A stretch of DNA of 64,000 nucleotides from Apteryx mantelli (Eukaryota > Chordata > Aves > Apterygiformes > Apterygidae), in NCBI RefSeq assembly GCF_036417845.1, contig NC_089978.1:139742288-139806287 (forward strand), in the 5' to 3' direction. The notes under the pieces were generated by a model. The model had not been told where the DNA came from. It did no database searches and was given only the letters and a program-made list of their open reading frames with translations. The translations under genes were made by a program, and so were the position numbers. Shown here in pieces: positions 26,201 to 38,300 of the stretch (positions are counted from its first letter, which is position 1; each line of letters starts with the position of its first letter).

Positions 26201-28619
26201 ATTTTCAGTATAAATTACAATAGTCTGGGGCAAAACAATTGTCGCTTAGTGTTATAATTTTGACAGAGGAAACACCACAGTCAGAAAGCTACTGCATTCT
26301 GAATTTTGATCATGCAACCCTAACAAAATGAGGCTTAACATGGGAAGGAAATCTGTTAAGAGTGCACACAGTTCTAAACCCAAAGTGGTTGCAAAAGATC
26401 TAATTCTAGACAAGCGAGTTGAAGCAGGGAAGACAGTGTAACAAGAGTAAAAAAAGGATAAGATTCCAAAATACTATTGCAATCTACATTGCAGATATAA
26501 TAGACAAGCTCACAAGTATGCAAGCCTCCACCTTGGTATGCAGCCTGCAACAGAGCCAAAAACTGTTCCTGTTTTTGTTAATGGCAGCACCTGGCAAAAA
26601 AGTCCGCATACCTCTAGAGCAGATTAAACCTGGTTTAGCTCTAGTGAAGTCAGCAGAACCACACAAGTGATGCATTTGGCATTCTGTGTACTCTCAAGTA
26701 CCTACCCTTTCCTCTAGTGCATTACACCAGTTGTTAAGTGATACGAAAAAAAACTAAATTCAAAACTTCAAGCCAAGTAAAACTTGGCTAATTTAAGGTA
26801 CTAACATGGAAATGAATCAAACCATTCCATTCAAACCACTCAGAGATGCCAACATTTTATCCAAATGTTTGAATACAAAAGATTTTCTGTTTAAAAAATT
26901 TGACTATGCTCTTTCAATCCCTAAACTTTATGAGATTGAATCACATAGCACTTAGTAATCCTGATCATCATGGGCAGAACAGGCAAGTTCCCTGCATGAC
27001 TGTGCTACCAAACAACATCCCAAAGGCATATTTCTAAAAATACATTTTTCAAAAAAATATTTTTTTTTAATTGTAAGAGAAGGGGCAGGTAAGAGCAGAC
27101 AAGCTTGCATTCTGTTGTTGGTTTTGTCCTTTTTATCTTCTGAAATTGTTGGTTTTGGATCCAGGCAAGATATATAACTAGCCCTGGCTAAAAAGAATGC
27201 CGCAGTCATCATCATTAACAATTTTCAGAACAAACCAGTAATTGCAATGAAAACACTCCTATTCACACTTCTCAGAAATACTGCTTTAAGCTGTTCAACT
27301 GTGGATGAGTGAAACAAGTGTGAATGAATACACATTCCCCACCACATTCTCAGTCTGTTACAGACAGTGAAAACTTTTGTGCTTGCAAATGAAAACTTAA
27401 GGTCTCTCATGAAAATCTGTAGATTCATGATATATATTCGTCCATGATTATAGTCCTTACTCTTCAGCAGTCTTTAGCCAGTCATAAAACAGTGCTGTAG
27501 AATGCACAGGAGAAAAAAAATGAAGTGGACCAGCACCATTCAACTCCTGCCAAACACTCCTCACCAACAGACCATGGAAAATTCAAAAACAAAGGCCTGA
27601 CAATGCTAGATTTCATGAGGTCCAAGAGGCAGGTCACTGTTTACATAAAAATTACTCAGGCCTCTCCCTTGTTCAAAAGACAGTGGAAAGTCTCAGGGTT
27701 AAACACAGAAGGTACTGAAGGAAATGGACCTCATCTTCCTGCAGCACAATGGTCTTCCCTCACAAGGACACAGTGATAGCCTGACATACCTTTTTAGCCA
27801 CTCATATAATATATCCCACACATTCAGCTGGTTAAGTTCATTCAAGAACCACAGCGCCTATGGATTACAGCCATTTGTTTATGTTCCAGGGCAAACAATC
27901 TCTTTGCTTCAGTCCTCTGCTACTGCCACTGACAGATGAATTCACAGACGTATTTTATGCTTCCTGGGAGGACAGTCCCAAGTAAAGAAGAAACCAACAT
28001 TATCATGCCAAGATTGCTTACTATCCTAAATTACATCTGCTAACACTGCAGCTTGATATTGTCACAGTCAGATTTGCAGGACTGTGCGAAAAAAGCCCCG
28101 AGACCACAGTTATGAAACATTCTATCAAACAGCAATGCATCCTAACAGGATGAAGATGTACCCGTGCAGACTTTCCACAGATCTTGTTAATTGAGAAAGA
28201 GAATAGAGAGTTTAACTCCTTTTGCAGTACTGAGCCACCTCAGAAATGAATTGTTGGGTCAGCCCAAGAGATGACATTCAAGTATCTCATGAAAGTGGTA
28301 GCCACTGAACATTTAAGTTATCAACTAGTTGATTAGTAACTCTGAACAGTATAATCCTTAGACATTCAAAATCACCTACAATTCAAAGAGCATGCTAAAC
28401 CAACTAATAACTGATGGGGATCTTGTTACACTGCTGGCATTTATAATAGTTTCATATTGAAAATTTAAAAAACTCAAGGTTAGCAAACACTGAACCAATG
28501 ACACACCTCCCATGACACTTCTTCCACTGTCTGGAGTCCCTAAAATTAGGTGTACTTGCTGGAGTTCCTCCCTCTGTTTTGTATATGTCTTACTTTTCCT
28601 GGGCTCACTTCCACACATT
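17211..28619. other. Intergenic, no gene recognised
   Basis: About 11 kb with no exon chain, known domain or RNA gene that I can support. Open frames are short and lack family motifs. Low-complexity patches include a (CTTA)-like run at 21314-21358 and (TTG)n at 24000-24013. A possible relic of an old interspersed repeat lies near 20200-20310. Confidence 0.55.
21314..21358. repeat. Imperfect CTTA/ACTT low-complexity repeat
   Basis: Repeated actta and cttag words (gaacttagcttacttactta and onward) form a short cryptic tandem repeat. No function is apparent. Confidence 0.5.
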
Positions 28620-28624
28620 CCAGG

Positions 28625-29180
28625 ATTACAGAACTACAGAATGGCTGAGGTTGGAAGGGACCTTTGGAGATCATCTGGTCCAACCCCCCCTGCTCAAGCA
28701 GGGTCACCTACAGCACGTTGTGGAGGATTGTGTCCAGGCGGGTTTTGAATATCTCCAGAGAAGGAGACTCCACAACCTCTCTGTGCAACCTGTTCCAGTG
28801 CTCTGTCACCCTCACAGTCAAGAAGTTTCTTCTCATATTCAGATGAAACTGTGTTTCAGTTTGTGCTCGTTGCCTCACGCCCTGTCATTGGGCACCACTG
28901 GAAAGAGTCTGGCTCCATCCTCTTGACACCCTTCTTTAAGATATTTGTATACATTAATAAGATCCCCTCTCAGCCTTCTCTTCTCCAAGCTAAACAGGCC
29001 CAGCTCTCTCAGCCTTTCCTCAGAGGAGAGATGTTCCTGTCCCCTAATCATCTTTGTAGCCCTTCGCTGGACTTGCTCCAGTAGTCCCACATCTCTCTTG
29101 TACTGGGGAGCCCAGAACTGGACACAGGTGTGGCCTCAGCAGGGCTGAGTAGAAGGGAAGGATCACCTCCCTCATCCATG
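28625..29180 (-). mobile_element. CR1 LINE 3' fragment
   Basis: This minus-strand CR1 fragment begins at its 3' end with the block containing ggctgaggttggaagggacc and ends near 29175, where homology to the RT C-terminus stops. The frame [20 protein letters not shown] and the following [18 protein letters not shown] is nearly the same as in the 12.2 kb copy, but shorter. It lies just downstream of the inferred NOBOX polyadenylation signal. Confidence 0.93.
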
Positions 29181-29334
29181 CATGATTCCAGCCATCATGC
29201 ATGATTTCAAATTTCTGCCTACCCATGGGACTCTGGTGCTGGTATCAACACTTTCCTGCCTGTGTGCTCTGGAAGATCTGAATTCAGTAAAAAGAATGAA
29301 GTCAGGAGATTGCAAAAAACATAGACCAGAAGCT

Positions 29335-29340
29335 TTTATT
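29335..29340 (-). terminator. NOBOX: Likely NOBOX polyadenylation signal
   Basis: The minus strand reads caataaaagc here, a canonical AATAAA about 820 bases after the NOBOX stop. No other canonical hexamer on this strand was noticed between the stop and this point. The call is inferred. Confidence 0.5.
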
Positions 29341-32300
29341 GACTGAAATTTCCCCGCTTCTTTTCTCAGCAGGAAAATCATCATGGCAACAATAAAAAAA
29401 ATCAACCCCAAAGAAGAAACAAAAAAGTGCTTCTGTTGCAAATAGTATTCCCTTGTCTCTGTTCTTACTTTGCAGAGTTTAAAATGGTAATATTTTTTCT
29501 TCTTTTTTTCTTAGAGCATTGCATCAGTCATTAGTTTCGTCTTTAACATCTGAAGAAAAAAAAGAAAACAGATTCATAATAAAATTTGATCTCAGATGAC
29601 CCAGAATTACCTGAATTTTTAAAAAATATTTTATGTTTCAAAATTAGAAAACTCCAAAGAAATTCGCTATTTAAGACATAAGATACCTTCCATCAAATCT
29701 AAAGTAAGGTAATTTTGTTTCTAAAGGAAAAACCTAAAAAGGGAAACTGAAACAAAACTCTCCCCTTCTCCCCACTCTTGCTCAAGTTCGGCCTCCAAGA
29801 AACGTGTGCATGTCTGTTGGAATATTAGGAAAAAAAAGCAGTCCTGTGTAGCCACTCACCTCACAACAGTAGGTGCCTGACAGAGGACAGAACTTTGCCA
29901 TCTCTTTTACTGACCTGCCTATGTGTGCCTATCACTGAAAAGAGATCAATCTAAGAACCTAGCAATAGGATCATTAGGCTTGTCTTGGGCAGGAACAGGA
30001 TCCCATCCCTTCCCCTCCTCCCTTCCCCCCTCCCCCAAAAGTTCCATTCCCATTCATGCCACAGTTTTGATCCCACAGCTGCATCCAGAAGAGTTACTGC
30101 AGCCTTGGAATTCTCTCCTTATCCCTCCCTCTTCTCCAAAGAACTCAGCTGGCCTTTCATTTACCAACAATGCTCTCTCCCTTCTTGCTGCTGCTGCTCT
30201 CTACTTCTCCTTCAGCAAGCGATGTCAACTCCAGCTCTGTCTGGTGGTTCTGATATGAACTCTGGTCTGGTGTTGCGACTCCCCTTGGTTTTCCAGTATG
30301 TGACATGGATCCTAACGTTGTTCCGTTGGGCACTTGAAGGAAATACGGAGAGGAGGGCAGGCTGGGCTGAGTGTAGGAAATCTGCTCTGTGAAGTAGTGT
30401 CCTGCTGTGCTAGAAAATGGCATTCGTGAGCCCAACTGATTTGAGAATGGAGCTCCCTGCATATAGAAATCATTCCAGGGGACAGCTTGATAGGCAGTGA
30501 TACCTGCTGAGGAGAAAGCAACAAAGAAAGGACAGAATAATGAAAATAAGGAAGGTAGTATTAACACCACGTACATGTAAAAATGCATATCTTGTGCTTC
30601 TAAAAGCACAAAAAACCATGCTCAGTGCAAATCAATATTACACTTGCACCTTAACGGTTTCTGCAACAGAGCAGACACTGCAGGCATATGAAGGTTAACT
30701 TTGTTGTTTCCACAGCAGTATTTTTATCCAGGGCATAGTTCATAGGTGGAAGAACTTGAAAAGTTCATAGCACTGTTCTAATCTAAAGAATGTGATATCA
30801 CTTTAGAACAGTTCTTGGGTGTATTTAGTGACATTAGAGTTAAAAAAAATTCCCCATCCCTACTTGTCCAAGTCAGCTCTGCAAAGCACAAGCTGGATGC
30901 TCATTCGTTACTCTCATTTATTAAACCTGCAATCCCCTAAGCAGGTACATTCTTTAATTCATATATATTAATCCAGCCGAACTGCTCACTCGCTTATATG
31001 CTGAAATAAGACTTTAGGGGTGTTGTCCAGTTCTCTTCCCATCGCACTTCTGGGCCCTGGGTCTCAGCTGTCCACACTGCACAATCACAGCATCCCATCG
31101 TTAAAGAGAAGAGCCAGGCACTGCAGATTCACTACACATTGTGCTCCAGACAGGATCATGGAAGGAGAGAGCATCAACTTTGACACTCTGCTCCTGCAGC
31201 AGTCCTCCAACTTTATCAGTCCTTGCAAGGTTAGCACCTTTATATATCCATTCATGCTCTCATGACATGCTCCAAGGTATACAATGCACACTCCTGGCAT
31301 CATGCTATAAAAACATTAATTTGGTGTGCTGTGACACAGCCCTCTCATTATTTCTGGCACTTCAAACTGAAAAACCACAGAAAATAATAATTATGCTTTA
31401 CAACCACAGAGAAGAACTAGGCCAAGTGCTAGATAGCATGGGTGCTGCCAAACTGTTTTTGAGAACATTAGCCATGAACAGTGTGAACATGAACCAGCTT
31501 GCGCCAGCAAACCTGTGAGTCAGACTTCTTTCCCTGACAAGGTATGCAAAGACAGTACAGAAATAGGAGCAGCATCTGTGGTCCGAAAACCCTTTATTCC
31601 CTTGTGTGATAAGAAGCGAGACAGATTTTTGGACTGTGTGCTTACTTTTAACAAGCCTGACAGTGCAAACAAATAAACTGCAATAGCTTGTTATCTTTTG
31701 ATTTTACTTGGACCTGAACAACTTCAAAATACAAATCACTGACACAAAACAAGGAGGTTGACAATGCCATTTTCATCTAGTTACTTTTTAGAAAATAAAT
31801 TATGTTGAAGCGCTTTAATCTAAGTGGTGTTACAAATTAAAGAAAAAGAACAAAGCTATATCCATATTGTGTTGCCCGTGTCTCTAACCCTCTTCTTTTG
31901 CACTGCCCCATGGTACATACATTATTTCAAAATGGTTTCAGCAGAAGCCCAGCAAAGTCAGAAGCCTATTTTTCTCGCTATCTCCAACTAATCCACTTGC
32001 TGTGGCACTTTTTTCACTTTGCATCTTTGACCTGTACCTCCTATACCACAGGCATATTAGTTTGCTCCACAGTACACCGCTGGAAAAGAAAAATTAGCTT
32101 CCTACCAGACAAACCATTGCAGTACCTGACCTATTCACATGGTAACACTCTCTCTGACATGCAGCCTAAGAAATAACTTCTGAATCAAATCTATGTGTCA
32201 CTTGGCACTTAAAAAAAAAATACAGGGAAATAAAAGGATGGGAGGCATATATATGTGTGTGCCTGTATATATACTTACACGTATATGCACATTCCTTCTT

Positions 32301-35300
32301 TCTTTCAATGTCATCAGCAAAATTACTGATCATCCTGGACCTTTCAGGGTACCATTTAGTTACTCCAGAGGAGTAGAATGCCAAAAGAATTCAGAAATTT
32401 ACCTGAGCTTCCACTTGGCTGCTGTAACAAGATCTCTCCCCCCATGTGGTTCTGTACATAGCCTTGCGTGGCCCCTGCTGTCCCATAGGTTACAACTCCA
32501 CTGTTGCCAGCTAAGGTGAGAAAAGGGGTATTGGACTCAGTGGATGCTGTAGGTGTGAGGCAGACACTGGAGAACTCATTGCTGGGCAGGTGAACTGGCA
32601 GATGGTGGAACTGGGAGACCTGGTGTTGCTGAGGATATTGGGGCAGCTGGTAGGTTCCACTCTGGCTGCTGTACTGGTAGTATGAGGTCTCTAGGTTGGC
32701 TGCAGGCTCTAGCTGTTCAGGATAATTGCAGGAAGCTGGGGAACTTGCACTGCAAGCAAGGAGAGAGGCAATTCAGAGATTAAAGTAGGGGCAACAGCTG
32801 CAGCAACCTGTACAACAAATAATTGTTATATCTCCCTTAACATTCACTTCAACCCTGATATAATTCCTATCCTCTCTCCCAAATCCCAGGCACAGGACAA
32901 GAGCAACAGAAACCACTTGAGCAGAGTGCTATCAGAGGGTATCATAGCATATCATAGGGTTCTTTAACAGTGTACATTAGTGAGGACTGCTTTCACCTCT
33001 GCTGTTCCCACCCTCCAAGCACCCCCCAATGCTCAGTGCATCGTCTCCTAAGGATTCCTTTTCACTGTACTTCTGAACCCCACTTTTGCCAACATACATG
33101 CAATTCTGACTGCATTTTGGTAAAAGGTATGCCTTTTGTGAGAGCAAGGGTCCGAACCCACTATGCACATCTTTACATTTTTTTATACCCCCTTTAAAAG
33201 GGTTTCCTTTCTTTTACTCTCCAGACCTTCTCACTCCCACATCTAAATCCACATTCATGCTCCCATCTATTTCCTTGTTCTACAATCCAGCACAGCCCTC
33301 GCAAGGCTTCTCCCAAGGTTCACTTTTCTCATCTCCTTCAAAGACAATCTCATCTGTTCCTACCCTTGATTCTGGATGCTGTAAGTGAAAGTGTCCATGG
33401 AGCCATTTTCCTGACCGGACAAGCTGCATTCACTGTTGGAAGTGTCCAGCATCAAGGGAACAATATGACTGTGGGGGCTGAAGGACAGACTGAGAGGGAG
33501 ACTGGCCCTGCGAATGGGTGGAGGGCTGGGAAGACTAGGGAAGCACTCCATTCTGCTGGAACCAAAGTTGCCTTGAGACAGTGGCTTTGACTGAACTGCT
33601 TCACAAGGTGACACCATTCCCATCACTGAAGAGACTGTGAATAAAGAGAGATACTGTCACACGGTGCTGTAATACTGAAAATAAAAAGGAGCAAGCAGAG
33701 GGAAGAAAGTCACAAGAGTGACAGAAGAGAAAGGCAAGATGTCAGTGAACGAGCGGAGGTTAACTGATGAGAATAAAAGTAAATAAGCAGCAGCATGGCT
33801 GCTGGGAAGCAAAAGGTATATAAGGAGTAGTAACAAGCTCTCCGGAACAGAGGCTGATGTTTATTGGTTAAATAAAATTACCTTCATGATCTCAGTTTCT
33901 GCATACTGGATTTATTCAGCTCTCAAGAAGTCAGCCAAATGAAGCAAAGCACTTCCTGGAAAAAAGCCAGGAACAATCCCCTAGCCATCTTCCATCTCTA
34001 GTGTCCTCTTGGAAGAATGTGCTGCACAGATTACCCTTTCAAAAGGCTTAACTGTGGTTTGAAAGAAATGAAAATGTGCCTTTAGAGATCCACTGTCTAG
34101 GTCATTACCAAATTTTCACTCCTGGTTTGGCCTCTGATGAGTCAATCCAAAAAAGCAGAGATGCCAGCTGAAGGGCCTCAGGAACAAGAAGTTGGGAGAT
34201 GGAAAATGAAATGGACATCATTTGGTTGCTAGAGTCTTGTTTGGTGACCTGCCTCCTCAGTCACTGCTGGAAAAGGAGAGAGGAACGGTTTCCTACAGCG
34301 CAATCTCTGTGAAAGGAGGACAATGTAGGAAATGAAAAAGTCAGAAGCACATATGCTGATGATCCAGAATAACAAGTGTATGTAGGAGTTCAAGAAGCTT
34401 GCACATGGTACAAGCGAATAAGATTCTCTTCTGTTATGCCAAATAGCAAACCATCTCTTTCTTGAAAAGTGTGACAATCAGGTGTGCACGACACAATTTG
34501 AAATGAATTTTCAAGTCTGGCTAGGTTGAACCAGCACAAGCAGTAGGCAGATATGAGAAAGTATCACTGACTGTTCAGGTAACATTAGTCTACTGCTATG
34601 CACTGGAAAGCATTTAGGGAAAGTTAATAGTATGAATACCTTACAGCTGTAGCCGTAACAGTATTTGGTAATCTGCACCCTTGCAGACATACAGTGCAAC
34701 ATCAGATGTACTCCACCAAGGGAGAATCAAAGGCCTTAAACATAAAACTTAATCATAATACTGCAATGACAAGCATAAGCAATTGTTAGAGAATTTTGGA
34801 ATGCATGCTCAGAGAGCTGATAAGGAGATTCCACTTCAACACCTTGCAGCACAATTTCTCAGTTTCCCCAGTGTACTGTGCAGTTGTGCTTATTTTATCT
34901 TCCTACATCAAATGGTTTTCAGTTCATTGCAGCTATGGAAAGAGGGAGTCACACTGTTTCAGTGAAAACTAGAACAGCCCTGACTTTTGATTCATTTAGA
35001 AAACCAGAGCAAGTCCTATGATGGCATCTCAAAAGCATTCACATGCTCAGGCAATTGTCAGTGGTTTGTTCTTTATTTGAACATATCCTTTCTCCATGTT
35101 GGGAAACATTTGTAATGTACATGTCATAGGTTTATCTCACCATTTGCTATTTTTTGACATAACACAACTCATCTAGTCCCATATAACACAGCATTAGTCA
35201 AGACAATATTTAGTTTCCTTGCAAGTCAAAACAGCTTAAGACAGAAATGAAGCTGAGGATCTCTTCTGGTTTTTGAAAACCTTCTTTTGCACTTGATCTC

Positions 35301-38300
35301 CTAACCATTCTATGCTAGAATGTAGTAGCACATACAGATGTTATGGAACAGCAGCCATTTGGGGCATAACTTACCTGAAAAATTGACCACATCCAGATAA
35401 ACCTTTAGTCAATAATGACAGTAGGATCAGCTGTTCTGCAGATGGCCATCATCTTGCTCAGAATTAATATAAGCAGTGCTACCAACATAGCCCAAGAAAC
35501 CACTTCTAAACTCACTTTCACACACATTTAGAATTAAGTTCTGTTTTGTGAAATATCTGCAACACCTAGTGAAGATAATCCTTATGGATCATGGCAATAG
35601 TACCATGTGCAATGAGCTCATGAAGATACCTTATTCAGCCTCCAAAGAGCTGGTTCAGCCTTTGCTAGAATTTCCTCTACTTTTCAGACCATTCTAAGAA
35701 AGACACTGAATGCATCACTTCCGAATACAGTATCAAACGCAGTGAGAATAAACAATTTCCAGAGAAGTAGTATCTGCTAAATATGACGCTACATTTACAT
35801 AAGATTTTAGCATCTTGTTCAATGGTGAAGTGCGTGTTTGACGACCGCTGGCTTGAGATAATACTTACATTTTACAATTCTATTGTTCTCCCAGACATTG
35901 ATGTAGACATAAAAATTCTCAGTAGGTTTTCCATTGAACGTGGGAAAGCAACAGTAGGATTTTTTGTTTATCACTTCCGCTGCTGGGTTTTCAGTCCATG
36001 AGACAACCTTGTCAATTTATGGAGAGCAATTTAATAATCTGCAGCTTCAGATTTCACTTTGGTCAGTCTCTGAACCAGTCCTGGTGATACACTTGTCTTT
36101 TAACTCAAGAGTGGCTATTCTAAGTCTCCAGTTACACAGCTGTCTTCTCCATACTATAGCTGCTTCCTCAGCATACTGGCATAGTTAAGATACCCATTCT
36201 TTAGTGCAAACAGTTTTCAGTGTATGGGACAGAGTCTTACATGAATAAAAATGGATGTGTACACTTCTTGATATGACTGTGATTTCAGTCTATACTAATA
36301 TTAAAGCAGACAGAGGTCTACTCTAGAGCAGAGTCTAGATCATGTCAAACTTCATGCAATTATTCCCAAGACTTCCATTACAATCCCATCTCTGCCACTA
36401 AGTAATCATCTTGTTATTTGCATAAGACCTACCAGCATATGCTGGGTTCCTGAAATGTGTCCTCAGCAAAATAGCCACATGAAGCAAAATACTTCCTGCA
36501 AAAGCACCACTGGGAAAAAAAAAAATCTCATCCTACAAACCAGAGACATAGAATATAACTTTTCTCTCTAAACGGTCAAATCTAAAGGGGTAAGGAGGCC
36601 ATAGAGATATAAGCATCTCTCCTGCTCACAAAAAGCTTCTGCAAAGTACAACTTTGCCTGAAGAACCGCCATAACTGAAAGTTTATGTACGCATACAGTC
36701 ACTGCTCACCTGTACAAACATGCTCTCGATTTGCATGTAAAAGACACTTCACTGTATTTGTATCCAAACTTTCTGTAATGCTAAGGAAGATTCAAGCCTA
36801 CTTAGAGACATTAAGGTTTCATCTTCAAGAGTCTCTTTATGCCTTAAGTCAATAAATTACCACAGAAAGAAATCTGTCAGAAGTCTCAGACAAACAAGAA
36901 GAGAAACCTCAAATAACTGAAAATATCAAAAAAGAATTAAGTACATTAATTTGTTTAAAACAAGCTAGCTGTCTTGCAAAAGTAGTAGGAAAACAATTCT
37001 AAGATCAAAGAAAACTCAGGTAAAAATTTATGAAGCAAACAAGGCTCTTACGGCAAGTTGTGTGCGTTAGACTAGAAAACTGAAACCAAACTCAGAAGCC
37101 ACAACTGCCAGCAAGGAAGAGTAAGTCTAAAATAGCACTTGGGGACATTTTTAATCATCTTGTTTACAGAACTGTACAAAAAGATGGGACTGAAAAAAAC
37201 ACTAGTCAGTTAGAATTACTGGCTAAATAACAAGAAAAAAAACAGAGGAAAAGAGAACACTGAACACTCTCCAATGGTGTCAGGTAACAGACTGTACTGT
37301 TCTCATGCATATAAGTGATTTGCTTGTCCAGCTGAAAGTGGTTCGGCCCATTGCTACCAAGGAAAGCATCCAAATAATCACTCCATTAGGCCACAATCTT
37401 GGGCAGAACTGTACCATTACATCAACCGGTCAGAGATTAGCTTGATGAAACCTGTCAGTTACGAGCTGTTTCCACAGAGGCCATTCTTTGTACTAAGCAA
37501 CTGCTCTTGTCTTGCAAGTGCACTGTGCTGTTCATTTTCCTTTTTTTTGTTTGGTTTTTTTTTGTTATTTTGGATTTTATCCTATCCATATTTTATCTCC
37601 ATTATTTTGAGATCTTCTAATAAAGAAAACAGGTGGGTCCTGCATGTTTCAATTTGTTGGCAAGCTTTTTTCTGAAGAAGGAGCCTGGATTTGAAAGTTG
37701 CATTGTCTTTTATTTTTCTTCCATCTCATTTTCTAATTTCATTCTTAAAGAAAAAAGTCTGCTTATATGATGTCAGATAACAAAAAAAAAGAAGTTTTAT
37801 TCTCATGGTTGGGTTATCCTAAATCTAATGTAGCAAAACTGTGATTGAAGCTTTTCCTATGATTAGGCCACGCAGCTTTCTCTCCCACGAGGACTCTCTG
37901 CATCTTGCAACAGTCTTTCCCTCAGAAGGAGCACTAACTTAGATCTCTGCTCTGCCCTGGCAGCAATTTTCCCATGACTTGTAGGAATGCAGTATTTTTA
38001 AGACTTCCACCTTCCATCAAATTTGACTGGAATTAAATAAATTTGGAGGGAAAACTGGGTTTAATAAACAGAGCACAGCTTCTGTGTGTGGCTCATTACA
38101 TACACCATACATCTCCTTTGCCTGAGCAAACCAAGTTAGAAAAGAAAAAAGCAAAAACAACAACAAAAAAATCCCCAGGGTTTGTGGGTATTAGCAAAGC
38201 ATGCCTCTTCTCTGCAAAGAGATTTAGAAATGGTACTTTCTTTTCAAACAGATCTGTATCTGGAAAGTATTTACCAGCTTTAGATGACACAAATAGATTT

